NCBI RefSeq assembly: GCF_002995795.1
Contig: NZ_PVXN01000009.1
Location: 62,001-126,000 of the forward strand
DNA length: 64,000 nt
Reading direction: 5' to 3'
Origin: Clostridium thermopalmarium DSM 5974
GTDB lineage: Bacteria; Bacillota; Clostridia; Clostridiales; Clostridiaceae
Part shown: in pieces, positions 18,307 to 26,924 of the stretch
Layout of the letters: each line of letters starts with the position of its first letter
Position numbering within the stretch: the first letter of the stretch is position 1
Program-made: the position numbers and the translations under genes
The notes under the pieces: generated by a model
The model's input: the letters and a program-made list of their open reading frames with translations, nothing else
What the model was told of the DNA's origin: nothing
Databases searched by the model: none

Positions 18307-20010
18307 ATGAACATGAGAAATAAACTTACACTCTCTATTTTAAGTAATGTAATATTGAGTTTAATCTTAATAACTCCTCTTTATATAATTATGATAAATT
18401 ATCAACAGGAGGAGATTATAAAAAGAAACTTAAAGTGTAACAATGAACTAATCATTAAAATGATAGAATCAAAAAGCATTCTAGATATTGATAAATATTT
18501 TAATAGCTTTAGCAAATCTAGTATTAGAGTAACACTAATTGATAAAAATGGGGTAGTATTAAAAGATTCTGAGGGTTTATATGAGAATATGGATAATCAT
18601 GACTTAAGTAAAGAGATACTAGATGCAAGAAAACAAGGATATGGGTATAGCATTAGATATAGTAAGTCTTTACAAAAGACTATGCTGTACTATGCAACAT
18701 CTTTTAATAATGGATATATAATATGTAGTTCTACACCTATGGAAGTGGTTATAGGACTCCAAGGAACACATTTAAAATATTATTTAGTTATACTAGGGAT
18801 AGTGTTTTTTGTTTCTGTACTCTTTTCATCTAAATTATCTTACGTTATTGTAAAACCTTTAAAAGAATTAGAATTTATAACATTTAGAATTGCAAAGGGT
18901 GAATATGATAGAAGAGTTAATATAGTATCTCAAGATGAGATAGGACAGTTAGCCAAAACCTTTAATCATATGGCAGATCAGTTACAATATACATTAAAAG
19001 ATTCTTTAGAAAAACAGAATAAATTAGAATCTATACTAAAAAGTATGGATAGCGGAGTTATAGCTGTAGATAAAGAATATAAAGTAATTATCATAAATCC
19101 ATATGCTCAAAAGATATTTGGAATAAAAGAAGATATTATAGGAAAAAGTTTAATGGATTTTGTAAATGACTATGAATTAGAAGAAATATTTAAAAATAGT
19201 GAAGATAATAAAGAAATACAAATATCGCGGCCAGAGAAAAAAAACTTAAAGGTAAAAACTGCTGATATAATAAGTAATAAAAGGCGTATAGGAACAGTTG
19301 CTGTAGTTCAGGATATTACAGATATTAAAAGATTAGAGAATATGAGAAGTCAATTTGTGGCTAATGTATCTCACGAATTAAAAACTCCTTTAACTTCTAT
19401 AAAAGGCTTTGCAGAAACATTAAAATATGTAGAAGATAAGAATACAAGAGAAAAATTTTTATCTATAATTAATGATGAAACAGATCGGTTAACAAGATTA
19501 ATAAGTGATATTTTAATTTTATCAGATCTTGAACAGCATAAAGAATTTAAGGTAAAAGAAGATATTGATGTCACTGAGGCTATAATTGATGTATATAATC
19601 TTATGAAAAACACAGCAGATAAAAAGGGTGTAAAATTGCAAACTGAATGCAATAAAGATGTAACAATAACAGGTGATAAAGATAAGTTTAAGCAAATGTT
19701 AATAAATCTTATAGATAATGCAATAAAGTACTCTGAAAATGGTGACTTTGTATTAATTAAATGCGAGAGTGAAGAAAATGTATGTGTCATTACTATAGAA
19801 GATACTGGGGTAGGGATTCCTGAAGAACATATTCCTAGATTATTTGAAAGGTTCTATAGAGTAGACAAGGCAAGATCGAGAGCGAGAGGTGGAACTGGTT
19901 TAGGTCTTGCTATTGTAAAACATATAATTTTAAGCTTTAAGGGTGAAATATTTGTAGAAAGTGAAATTGGAAAAGGGACAAAATTTATAGTTAAAATACC
20001 TTTAAAATAG
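18307..20010 (+). CDS. phoR: Sensor histidine kinase, PhoR-like
   Basis: Two membrane helices (about 7-28 and 160-182) flank an extracellular sensor of about 130 residues. Then come HAMP (about 185-235), PAS (about 245-340), the HisKA phospho-acceptor motif NVSHELKTPL, and the ATPase domain with the N box (LIDNAIKYSENG), DTGVGIP and GGTGLGLAIV. ATG 18307 is chosen since CCAGGTG ends 6 bases before it and the phoP stop ends at 18305; an in-frame GTG at 18298 overlaps phoP and has no ribosome site. The full PhoR architecture is present, and coupling with phoP is very tight. Confidence 0.88.
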   Translation: MNMRNKLTLSILSNVILSLILITPLYIIMINYQQEEIIKRNLKCNNELIIKMIESKSILDIDKYFNSFSKSSIRVTLIDKNGVVLKDSEGLYENMDNHDLSKEILDARKQGYGYSIRYSKSLQKTMLYYATSFNNGYIICSSTPMEVVIGLQGTHLKYYLVILGIVFFVSVLFSSKLSYVIVKPLKELEFITFRIAKGEYDRRVNIVSQDEIGQLAKTFNHMADQLQYTLKDSLEKQNKLESILKSMDSGVIAVDKEYKVIIINPYAQKIFGIKEDIIGKSLMDFVNDYELEEIFKNSEDNKEIQISRPEKKNLKVKTADIISNKRRIGTVAVVQDITDIKRLENMRSQFVANVSHELKTPLTSIKGFAETLKYVEDKNTREKFLSIINDETDRLTRLISDILILSDLEQHKEFKVKEDIDVTEAIIDVYNLMKNTADKKGVKLQTECNKDVTITGDKDKFKQMLINLIDNAIKYSENGDFVLIKCESEENVCVITIEDTGVGIPEEHIPRLFERFYRVDKARSRARGGTGLGLAIVKHIILSFKGEIFVESEIGKGTKFIVKIPLK

Positions 20011-20020
20011 ACATCATATG

Positions 20021-20079
20021 CTGTCAGGTTACTCAAAAATTCCATGTTATTTACATGGGATTTTTTAATAATCTGACAG
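20021..20079 (+). terminator. Nested hairpin terminator after phoR
   Basis: An inner hairpin (AAATTCCATG 20037-20046 with CATGGGATTT 20054-20063) followed by T is enclosed by a second 10-pair stem (CTGTCAGGTT 20021-20030 with AATCTGACAG 20070-20079, one G-T pair). The inner part looks like a normal terminator; the outer arms are unusual. Confidence 0.7.
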
Positions 20080-20136
20080 TTATTCTGCTTTTTTATTTGT
20101 ATTGTAATATGATGCTTTAATTAAGCTTGTCAAATC

Positions 20137-20166
20137 TTGACGTAGTAATTATATTAATGATAAGAT
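20137..20166 (+). promoter_or_regulatory. SigA-type promoter of the DUF512-der-gpsA operon
   Basis: TTGACG (20137-20142), 18 bases, TAAGAT (20161-20166). GTCAA-ATC-TTGAC, an inverted repeat at 20129-20141, overlaps the -35 and could be an operator. Confidence 0.45.
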
Positions 20167-20210
20167 ATTTTAATGAAATAGCAAATGGTAAAAAATATAT
20201 GGAGGGAAAA

Positions 20211-21554
20211 ATGTTAAATGAAATTTCAAATGTGGTAAGTGGAAGCATTGCTGAAGAAGTAGGAATAGAGGCAGGCGATAAGCTATTAAGCATTAATAAT
20301 AATAAGATCAAAGATATTATAGATTATAAATATTTAATAGTAGATGAATACGTGGTTTTAGAAGTAGAAAAGAGAAAAGATGGAGAAATTTGGGAAATAC
20401 AAATAGAAAAAGATTATGGAGAAGATATAGGCATAGAATTTAAAGACCCTATGATGGATAGGCCAAGAAGTTGTCATAATAAGTGTGTATTTTGTTTTAT
20501 AGACCAACTTCCAAAGGGTATGAGAGATACGCTTTATTTTAAAGATGATGATTCTAGATTATCCTTTTTACAAGGAAATTTTATAACAATGACTAATATG
20601 AGTGATGAAGATATAAATAGGATTATAAAGTATAGAATTAGTCCAGTAAATGTATCTGTTCATACTACAAACCCTGAATTAAGGCGAAAAATGATGAATA
20701 ATAAATTTGCCGGGAATATATATGAAAGGCTTAAGAAATTAGCTAATGCCAAGATAAAAATGAATAGTCAAATAGTTCTTTGTCCAGAATATAATGATGG
20801 TGAAGAACTTAAAAGAACCATAGAAGATTTATATAAATTATATCCTTATATAAACAATGTAGCAGTGGTACCTGTTGGAGTAACAAAATTCAGAAAGCAA
20901 AATAATTTAGTAGAACTAAAATTATTTGACAAAGAAAGTGCAGCTGAACAGATAGCTATGATTGGAAAACTTCAAGAAAAGTATATAAAAGAAGTTGGAG
21001 AACCCTTTGTAAGATTATCTGATGAATTCTATGTATTGGCTGAGGCAGAAATTCCAAGTGATGAGTTCTACAGCGGATTTGAACAACTAGAAGATGGGGT
21101 AGGTATGATAAGATATTTTAGAGACAATATAGATAGAAGTTTAAAAGACTTGAAAAAAAATATTAAGGGTAAGTATACACTAATAACAGGCACTCTTGCT
21201 TATAATGAAATTTTAACTGCTGCAAAAAAGATAATGAGTGTCAATGAAAATATAGCTATAAATGTAAAAAAGATAGTAAATGATTTCTTCGGAGATACTA
21301 TAACTGTAGCAGGTCTTTTAACTGGAAAAGACATACTAGAGCAGTTATCTAAAGAGGAAATTCATGAATATGTTATAATGCCAAGCAATATGTTTAGAAA
21401 AGGGTATGAACTAGGTGATAATAAAGAACTTGTTATGCTTGATGATATAACAGTAGAGCATTTAGAAACTGAACTGAATTCAAAAATTTTAGTTTGCGAT
21501 TACTCAGGAGAAGATTTGATAGATATAATAAATAAAAACAGTATGGAGGAATAA
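20211..21554 (+). CDS. DUF512 family radical SAM protein with PDZ-like domain
   Basis: The family is conserved in Firmicutes and cyanobacteria but has no settled function. An N-terminal PDZ-like segment (residues 1-65, GSIAEEVGIEAGDKLLSIN) precedes the Cys-x3-Cys-x2-Cys cluster in SCHNKCVFCFIDQLPKGM, which fits a [4Fe-4S] radical SAM site, and a C-terminal DUF512 domain. ATG 20211 has GGAGGG directly upstream; a longer in-frame TTG start at 20127 would lie over promoter sequence. der follows 3 bases after the stop, so it is expressed with a ribosome-assembly GTPase, a stable pairing in clostridia. Confidence 0.85.
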   Translation: MLNEISNVVSGSIAEEVGIEAGDKLLSINNNKIKDIIDYKYLIVDEYVVLEVEKRKDGEIWEIQIEKDYGEDIGIEFKDPMMDRPRSCHNKCVFCFIDQLPKGMRDTLYFKDDDSRLSFLQGNFITMTNMSDEDINRIIKYRISPVNVSVHTTNPELRRKMMNNKFAGNIYERLKKLANAKIKMNSQIVLCPEYNDGEELKRTIEDLYKLYPYINNVAVVPVGVTKFRKQNNLVELKLFDKESAAEQIAMIGKLQEKYIKEVGEPFVRLSDEFYVLAEAEIPSDEFYSGFEQLEDGVGMIRYFRDNIDRSLKDLKKNIKGKYTLITGTLAYNEILTAAKKIMSVNENIAINVKKIVNDFFGDTITVAGLLTGKDILEQLSKEEIHEYVIMPSNMFRKGYELGDNKELVMLDDITVEHLETELNSKILVCDYSGEDLIDIINKNSMEE

Positions 21555-21557
21555 ATA

Positions 21558-22874
21558 ATGGCTAAACCGATAGTTGCTATAGTTGGTAGACCTAATGTAG
21601 GAAAATCGACTTTATTTAATAAACTAGCAGGAAAGAGAATTGCGATAGTAGAAGATACACCTGGAGTTACAAGAGATAGAATATATGCGGATGCAGAGTG
21701 GTTAGATAAGAACTTTACCATAATTGATACAGGTGGAATAGAGCCAGAAAGCGAAGATGTTATTATTTCTCAAATGAGAAGGCAAGCACAGATAGCAATA
21801 GAAATGGCTGATGTTGTAATCTTTGTTGTAGATGGAAAGCAAGGTTTAACTGATAGTGATAATGAAGTAGCTCAGATGTTGAGAAAAGCACAAAAAGCTG
21901 TAATTTTAGCAGTAAACAAGATAGATAGAAAACAACTAGAAGAGAATGTTTATGAATTTTATAATTTAGGTTTAGGAGATCCTATAGCTATTTCGGCATC
22001 ACAGGCCTTAGGACTTGGAGATTTATTAGATGAGGTTGTTGCAAAATTTCCTAAATATGATGAAAATGAAGAAAATAATGAATACATAAGAATAGCTATA
22101 GTTGGTAGGCCTAATGCAGGTAAATCTTCACTTATAAATAGATTATTAGGAGAAGAAAAACATATAGTCAGTGACATTCCAGGAACTACTAGAGACGCTG
22201 TAGATAGCTATTTAGAAAGTGAAGAAGGTAAATTTATTTTAGTAGATACTGCAGGTCTTAGAAAAAAAAGTAAGATTAAAGAACAAATTGAAAGATATAG
22301 TGCTGTAAGAACCTTAGCAGCTATTGAAAATTCAGATGTATGTATACTAATGATTGATGCAAAACAAGGTATAGCAGAACAGGATGAAAAAATAATAGGA
22401 TATGCACATGAATTAAATAAAGCTATAATGATAATTGTAAATAAGTGGGATTTGATAGAAAAAGACGATAAAACTATGAATAGATTTAAGAATGACTTAA
22501 GAGAAAAATTAGGATTTTTACCTTATGCACAATATTTATTTATATCTGCTAAAACTGGTCAGAGAGTAAATAAAGTTTTAAGTATGGCAAAAGAGTGCTA
22601 TAATAACTATTCAAAGCGTATTAAAACAGGAATATTAAATGATGTAATAAGTAAAGCTGTCATGATGAAAGAACCTCCTGTTGTAGGAACAAATAGATTA
22701 AAGATTTACTATGTAACTCAAGTCGGAATAAAACCGCCTACATTTGTATTTTTTGTAAATAATCCAGCATTGCTACATTTTTCATATGAAAGATATTTAG
22801 AAAATCAGTTAAGACAAAGTTTTGATTTCACAGGTACTGGCATTAAATTAGAGTTTAGAGAAAGGAAAGAATAA
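21558..22874 (+). CDS. der: Ribosome biogenesis GTPase Der (EngA)
   Basis: Der has two GTPase domains in tandem and is needed for 50S assembly. Domain 1 shows [12 protein letters not shown] (about 10-21) and DTGGIE; domain 2 shows [12 protein letters not shown] (about 181-192), [10 protein letters not shown] and NKWD, followed by the KH-like C-terminal domain. The 438-residue length is normal. GGAGGAATAA precedes the ATG. gpsA starts 1 base after its stop. Confidence 0.98.
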   Translation: MAKPIVAIVGRPNVGKSTLFNKLAGKRIAIVEDTPGVTRDRIYADAEWLDKNFTIIDTGGIEPESEDVIISQMRRQAQIAIEMADVVIFVVDGKQGLTDSDNEVAQMLRKAQKAVILAVNKIDRKQLEENVYEFYNLGLGDPIAISASQALGLGDLLDEVVAKFPKYDENEENNEYIRIAIVGRPNAGKSSLINRLLGEEKHIVSDIPGTTRDAVDSYLESEEGKFILVDTAGLRKKSKIKEQIERYSAVRTLAAIENSDVCILMIDAKQGIAEQDEKIIGYAHELNKAIMIIVNKWDLIEKDDKTMNRFKNDLREKLGFLPYAQYLFISAKTGQRVNKVLSMAKECYNNYSKRIKTGILNDVISKAVMMKEPPVVGTNRLKIYYVTQVGIKPPTFVFFVNNPALLHFSYERYLENQLRQSFDFTGTGIKLEFRERKE

Positions 22875-22875
22875 C

Positions 22876-23871
22876 ATGAGTGATATAGCTTTTATAGGAG
22901 GAGGAAGCTTTGGAACAGCTTTAAGCGTAATGCTATCAAAGCACGGATATAAAGTTAATATCTGGGATAGGAATCCGAACGTTGTTAATGATATAAACGT
23001 AAAGAGGGAAAATATAAAGTACCTTGCTAACGTAACTATACCAGTAAATGTAACAGCTTTTGCAGAATTAAGAAAAGCTGTGGAGGGGAATAAGGTTATA
23101 GTGCTATCTGTACCATCCCATGCTATACGAGAAGTAAGTAAGAATATAAAAGACTATATTGATAAAGACGCAATAATAGTAAATATAGCAAAGGGAATAG
23201 AAGAAAATTCTCTAAAAAGACTTTCAGAGGTTATAGAAGATGAGCTTCCTAATAATCCTGTAGTAGTTCTATCAGGACCAAGCCATGCAGAAGAGGTGGC
23301 TTTAGATATACCTACAACAGTTGTAGTAGCATCTAAAAATATAGAATATGCAAAAAAAGTTCAGGATATGTTCATGACCAATAAATTCAGAGTATACACT
23401 AACGATGATATTGTAGGAGTAGAAATAGGAGGAGCTGTAAAAAATATAATAGCACTTGCTGCGGGAGTTTCTGATGGAGCAGGATATGGAGATAACACAA
23501 AAGCAGCATTAATGACAAGAGGTATGAGTGAAATTGTAAGGATAGGCACTAAGTTAGGAGCTAAAAAAGAAACCTTTTTTGGATTGTCTGGTATAGGAGA
23601 TTTGATTGTAACATGCACTAGTATGCATAGCAGAAATAGAAGAGCCGGAATTCTAATAGGCAAGGGCATCAAGGTTGAGGATGCTTGTAAGGAAATAGGT
23701 ATGGTAGTTGAAGGAGTTAAATCTTGTAGTGCATTTTATAAGCTTAAGGAACAGCTAAATGTTTCAATGCCTATTACAGACGCTTTGTATAAGGTTCTTT
23801 TTGAAAACAAAGATCCTAAGTATGGAGTATATGAATTAATGTCCAGAGATAAGAAGGATGAAGTTTATTAA
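22876..23871 (+). CDS. gpsA: NAD(P)H-dependent glycerol-3-phosphate dehydrogenase
   Basis: GpsA reduces dihydroxyacetone phosphate to sn-glycerol-3-phosphate, the backbone of phospholipids. The Rossmann motif [10 protein letters not shown] (about 7-16), SGPSHAEEV and the catalytic-lysine region [12 protein letters not shown] are present, with [13 protein letters not shown] in the C-terminal domain. 331 residues is normal. In many Firmicutes plsY lies between der and gpsA; here they are adjacent, so the acyltransferase PlsY must be elsewhere. A terminator follows. Confidence 0.97.
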   Translation: MSDIAFIGGGSFGTALSVMLSKHGYKVNIWDRNPNVVNDINVKRENIKYLANVTIPVNVTAFAELRKAVEGNKVIVLSVPSHAIREVSKNIKDYIDKDAIIVNIAKGIEENSLKRLSEVIEDELPNNPVVVLSGPSHAEEVALDIPTTVVVASKNIEYAKKVQDMFMTNKFRVYTNDDIVGVEIGGAVKNIIALAAGVSDGAGYGDNTKAALMTRGMSEIVRIGTKLGAKKETFFGLSGIGDLIVTCTSMHSRNRRAGILIGKGIKVEDACKEIGMVVEGVKSCSAFYKLKEQLNVSMPITDALYKVLFENKDPKYGVYELMSRDKKDEVY

Positions 23872-23895
23872 GTTTTATTATAAAAACCATAATTT

Positions 23896-23938
23896 CAAAA
23901 ATCAATTCATAAAAAATGAATTGATTTTTGTTTTTTTT
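23896..23938 (+). terminator. Terminator after gpsA
   Basis: CAAAAATCAATTCAT pairs with ATGAATTGATTTTTG (15 pairs, five-A loop), followed by eight T. Confidence 0.9.
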
Positions 23939-24008
23939 GTAATATTTTCTGTGTGTAATAATATATATGTACTGTTAAAGTTTAAGTAAGTAGTGGGAGG
24001 GTAAGGTT

Positions 24009-25487
24009 TTGGAAAATTTTAATATATACAAAGATATTGCAGATAGAACACAAGGAGACATATATGTTGGTGTAGTAGGGCCTGTAAGAACTGGAAAATC
24101 TACATTTATAAAAAGATTTATGGAACTTATGGTGATCCCGAATATAGAAAATGCTTATAAAAAGCAGAGAGCTCAGGATGAACTTCCTCAAAGTGCATCA
24201 GGGAAGTCAATCCATACTACTGAACCTAAGTTTGTCCCTAATGAGGCTATAGAAATTGATTTAAATGGAGGAACTAAGTTTAAAGTACGAATGGTAGATT
24301 GCGTAGGATATATCGTTAAGTCTGCCTTAGGATATAATGAGGGAGACCAGCCTAAAATGGTTACTACACCATGGTATGACTATGAGATTCCTTTTGAAGA
24401 AGCGGCTGAAATTGGGACAAAAAAGGTTATTAATGAACATTCTACTATAGGGCTTTTAGTAACTACTGATGGTAGCATAACCGGTATAGATAGATCTGAT
24501 TATGTTGAGGCAGAAGAAAGAGTAGTAAATGAATTAAAAGCCATTAATAAACCATTTATAATGATTTTAAATTCAAGAAATGTTAATAATGAAGAAACTT
24601 TACAATTAGGAAAAGAATTGCAAGAAAAGTATGATGTTCCAGTACAGGTAATGGATGTAGCTAACATGAAAGAAAGTGATATAACGAATGTGTTTGAGAG
24701 AATATTAAAGGAATTCCCTATAAAAGAAATAAACATAGATATGCCTGAATGGATAGAAAAGCTGGAAATAACTCATTGGCTTAAAGATAATTTTATATCT
24801 TTAGTAAAAAATATGTGTAAAAATATTTACAAAGTTAGGGATATTAAAAAATTTATAGAAGAATTCAAGGATATGGATTTTCTTGAAAATTCTAAATTAA
24901 ATGAAATAAATATGGGAGAAGGAACTGCTAGAATAGAATTACATCCGAAGCAAGAATTATTCTACAAGGTATTAAGTGAAGTTTGTGAAAGAAGTATTAG
25001 TGGAGAAAATGAACTTTTAAGTATAATGAAAGAATTAAGTGAAGCTAAAACAGAATATGATAAGATAGCAGATGCTTTAAGAGATGTTAAGGAAAGAGGA
25101 TATGGTTTAGTATCTCCACAACTAAGCGAAATGAGACTTGAAGAACCTGAAATTGTAAGACAAGGTACTAGGTATGGAGTAAAACTTAAGGCGAGTGCTC
25201 CATCTCTTCACTTGATTAGAGCTGATATACAAGCGGAAATATCTCCAATAATGGGGACAGAAAGAGAAAGCGAGGAATTAGTTAAATCACTTCTTGAACA
25301 ATTTGAAAGTGACCCTTCAAAAATCTGGGAGAGCAATATGTTTGGGAAGTCTTTGGAAGTATTAGTTAAAGATGGATTGCAAAATAAACTATATAAAATG
25401 CCTGAAGATGTTCAGATTAAAATACGAAAAACTCTAGAAAAGATAATCAATGAAGGCAATGGTGGTTTGATTTGTATTATTTTATAA
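24009..25487 (+). CDS. spoIVA: Stage IV sporulation protein A (coat base ATPase)
   Basis: SpoIVA is a TRAFAC-class ATPase that polymerises on the forespore surface, anchored by SpoVM, to form the base layer for coat assembly; cortex formation also depends on it. Walker A GPVRTGKSTF lies near residue 24, with a Walker B-like MVDCVGYI near 98 and the characteristic DITNVFERILKEFPI segment, then the middle and C-terminal SpoIVA domains. 492 residues is full length. The start is TTG 24009 with GGGAGGG 7 bases upstream. It stands alone between terminators. Its partner SpoVM is encoded at 44859. Confidence 0.98.
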   Translation: MENFNIYKDIADRTQGDIYVGVVGPVRTGKSTFIKRFMELMVIPNIENAYKKQRAQDELPQSASGKSIHTTEPKFVPNEAIEIDLNGGTKFKVRMVDCVGYIVKSALGYNEGDQPKMVTTPWYDYEIPFEEAAEIGTKKVINEHSTIGLLVTTDGSITGIDRSDYVEAEERVVNELKAINKPFIMILNSRNVNNEETLQLGKELQEKYDVPVQVMDVANMKESDITNVFERILKEFPIKEINIDMPEWIEKLEITHWLKDNFISLVKNMCKNIYKVRDIKKFIEEFKDMDFLENSKLNEINMGEGTARIELHPKQELFYKVLSEVCERSISGENELLSIMKELSEAKTEYDKIADALRDVKERGYGLVSPQLSEMRLEEPEIVRQGTRYGVKLKASAPSLHLIRADIQAEISPIMGTERESEELVKSLLEQFESDPSKIWESNMFGKSLEVLVKDGLQNKLYKMPEDVQIKIRKTLEKIINEGNGGLICIIL

Positions 25488-25498
25488 CAATTATAAGT

Positions 25499-25536
25499 GC
25501 CGATATATAGTATTATGCTATATATCGGCTATTTTT
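25499..25536 (+). terminator. Terminator after spoIVA
   Basis: GCCGATATATAG pairs perfectly with CTATATATCGGC (12 pairs, seven-base loop), followed by TATTTTTAT. Confidence 0.85.
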
Positions 25537-25676
25537 ATGAAAATTAGCATATATATTTATTCGCTTGGTAATATTTATCTCTTTATGTAAATAAGAAAAT
25601 TGATGAATTTAATAATTTGCTATATACAAAACTATATTTCAGAAATATAAATTTTAATTAAGGAAAGGGTGTATTT

Positions 25677-26693
25677 ATGCCTAAGGTTGCAGTTATTTTT
25701 AATGGAGGAACTATAACTATGAAAATGGATCCAAGGATACATGCAGCAGTTCCTAAATTGAGTGGAGAAGAGATTATGGCTATGGTAACAGGAATTGAAA
25801 GATATGCTGAGATAGAATGCTTCACGTTTTCAAATTTACCTGGTCCACATATAACACCAGAAAAGATGATGGAGCTTTCTAAATATGTTCAGAAAGTTTT
25901 AAAAAGAGATGATATAGATGGAGTGGTAATTACTCATGGAACTGATACTCTTGAAGAAACAGCTTATCTTTTGGATTTAACAATAAAAAATGAAAAACCT
26001 ATAGTAGTTACAGGAGCTATGAGAAATAGTTCAGAGCTAGGATATGATGGACCTGCAAATTTATCTGCTTCCATTTGCACTGCTATATCAAAAAGTGCTA
26101 GAGGAAGAGGAGTACTGGTTTGTTTGAATAATGAACTTAACTGTGCTAGTGAGGTTACAAAAACTCATTCTATGAAACTTAACACTTTTCAAAGTTTTGA
26201 ATTTGGTCCTATTGGAATTGTAGATAATAATGAAGTTTTATTTTATAGAAATGTATTGGACAAAACACATATTTTTACAGACAAAATTGAAACTAAAGTT
26301 GATCTAATAAAATGTGCTGCAGGTATGGATTCTAAGATTATAGATTTTCTTGTTGAAACCGGTTCTAAGGGAATAGTAATTGAAGCTCTTGGGAGAGGAA
26401 ATGTTCCTCCTAAAATGATATCGGGAATAAAAAATGCTATAGAAAAGGAAGTTATTGTTGTAATTGTGTCAAGATGCTTTAGAGGAAGAGTTTTAGACAC
26501 TTATGGATATGAAGGTGGAGGAAAAATGTTAAAAGATATGGGGGCAGTATTCGGAGATTCTCTACCTGGACAAAAAGCAAGAATAAAGTTAATGCTTGCT
26601 TTAGGAAAGACTAGTGATAAGCTAGAGATTAAAAGAATATTTGAAGGGTATAATTATAAAAATACGAATTATAATAAAAAATTATACAAATAA
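25677..26693 (+). CDS. L-asparaginase, type I-like
   Basis: This enzyme hydrolyses L-asparagine to aspartate and ammonia. The N-terminal threonine motif is FNGGTITMK and the second catalytic motif is THGTDTLEETAYLL (near 85-98); SSELGYDGPANL is also typical. 338 residues and the lack of a signal peptide suggest a cytoplasmic enzyme. AAAGGGTG precedes the ATG. It is a single-gene unit between the spoIVA terminator and the purine riboswitch. Glutaminase-asparaginase activity cannot be excluded. Confidence 0.88.
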   Translation: MPKVAVIFNGGTITMKMDPRIHAAVPKLSGEEIMAMVTGIERYAEIECFTFSNLPGPHITPEKMMELSKYVQKVLKRDDIDGVVITHGTDTLEETAYLLDLTIKNEKPIVVTGAMRNSSELGYDGPANLSASICTAISKSARGRGVLVCLNNELNCASEVTKTHSMKLNTFQSFEFGPIGIVDNNEVLFYRNVLDKTHIFTDKIETKVDLIKCAAGMDSKIIDFLVETGSKGIVIEALGRGNVPPKMISGIKNAIEKEVIVVIVSRCFRGRVLDTYGYEGGGKMLKDMGAVFGDSLPGQKARIKLMLALGKTSDKLEIKRIFEGYNYKNTNYNKKLYK

Positions 26694-26706
26694 CATTCGA
26701 TACGTA

Positions 26707-26735
26707 TTGACTTATATTTCGAAATATGATAATAT
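26707..26735 (+). promoter_or_regulatory. SigA-type promoter of the riboswitch-permease unit
   Basis: TTGACT (26707-26712), a 17-base spacer, TAATAT (26730-26735). The spacer contains the perfect 14-base palindrome ATATTTCGAAATAT (26714-26727), a possible operator. Confidence 0.65.
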
Positions 26736-26765
26736 CATTTTGAAAACAAAATATTAAATATCTAC

Positions 26766-26836
26766 TTACTCATATAAGCTTAGAGATATGGTCTAGGCGT
26801 TTCTACCAAATACCGTAAATATTTGACTATGAGTAG
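26766..26836 (+). promoter_or_regulatory. Purine riboswitch aptamer, guanine/hypoxanthine class
   Basis: P1 pairs TTACTCAT (26766-26773) with ATGAGTAG (26829-26836); P2 pairs GCTTAGA (26778-26784) with TCTAGGC (26792-26798); P3 pairs CAAATA (26807-26812) with TATTTG (26820-26825). Loop L2 GATATGG, the J2/3 TTTCTAC and loop L3 CCGTAAA match the family. The ligand-specifying base is C at 26827 (GACTATG), which marks guanine/hypoxanthine; adenine switches have T. The downstream permease fits. Confidence 0.93.
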
Positions 26837-26856
26837 TCCTGAGTGCACATATAAAT

Positions 26857-26900
26857 AATAAGTCACTTAAGATTACTCATATCTAAGTGGCTTATTTATA
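26857..26900 (+). terminator. Riboswitch-controlled terminator before pbuG
   Basis: AATAAGTCACTTA (26857-26869) pairs with TAAGTGGCTTATT (26884-26896) with one G-T pair. The loop side GATTACTCAT (26871-26880) is complementary to ATGAGTAGTC (26829-26838), the 3' strand of P1, which gives the antiterminator. Ligand binding should hold P1 closed and switch the permease off. Confidence 0.85.
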
Positions 26901-26924
26901 TTACATTTTAGGAGGAGAAAATAC

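Noticed and set aside
26766-26836. Adenine riboswitch reading of the purine aptamer
   Set aside because: The specificity base is C (GACTATG), not T, and the downstream gene is a PbuG-type permease.
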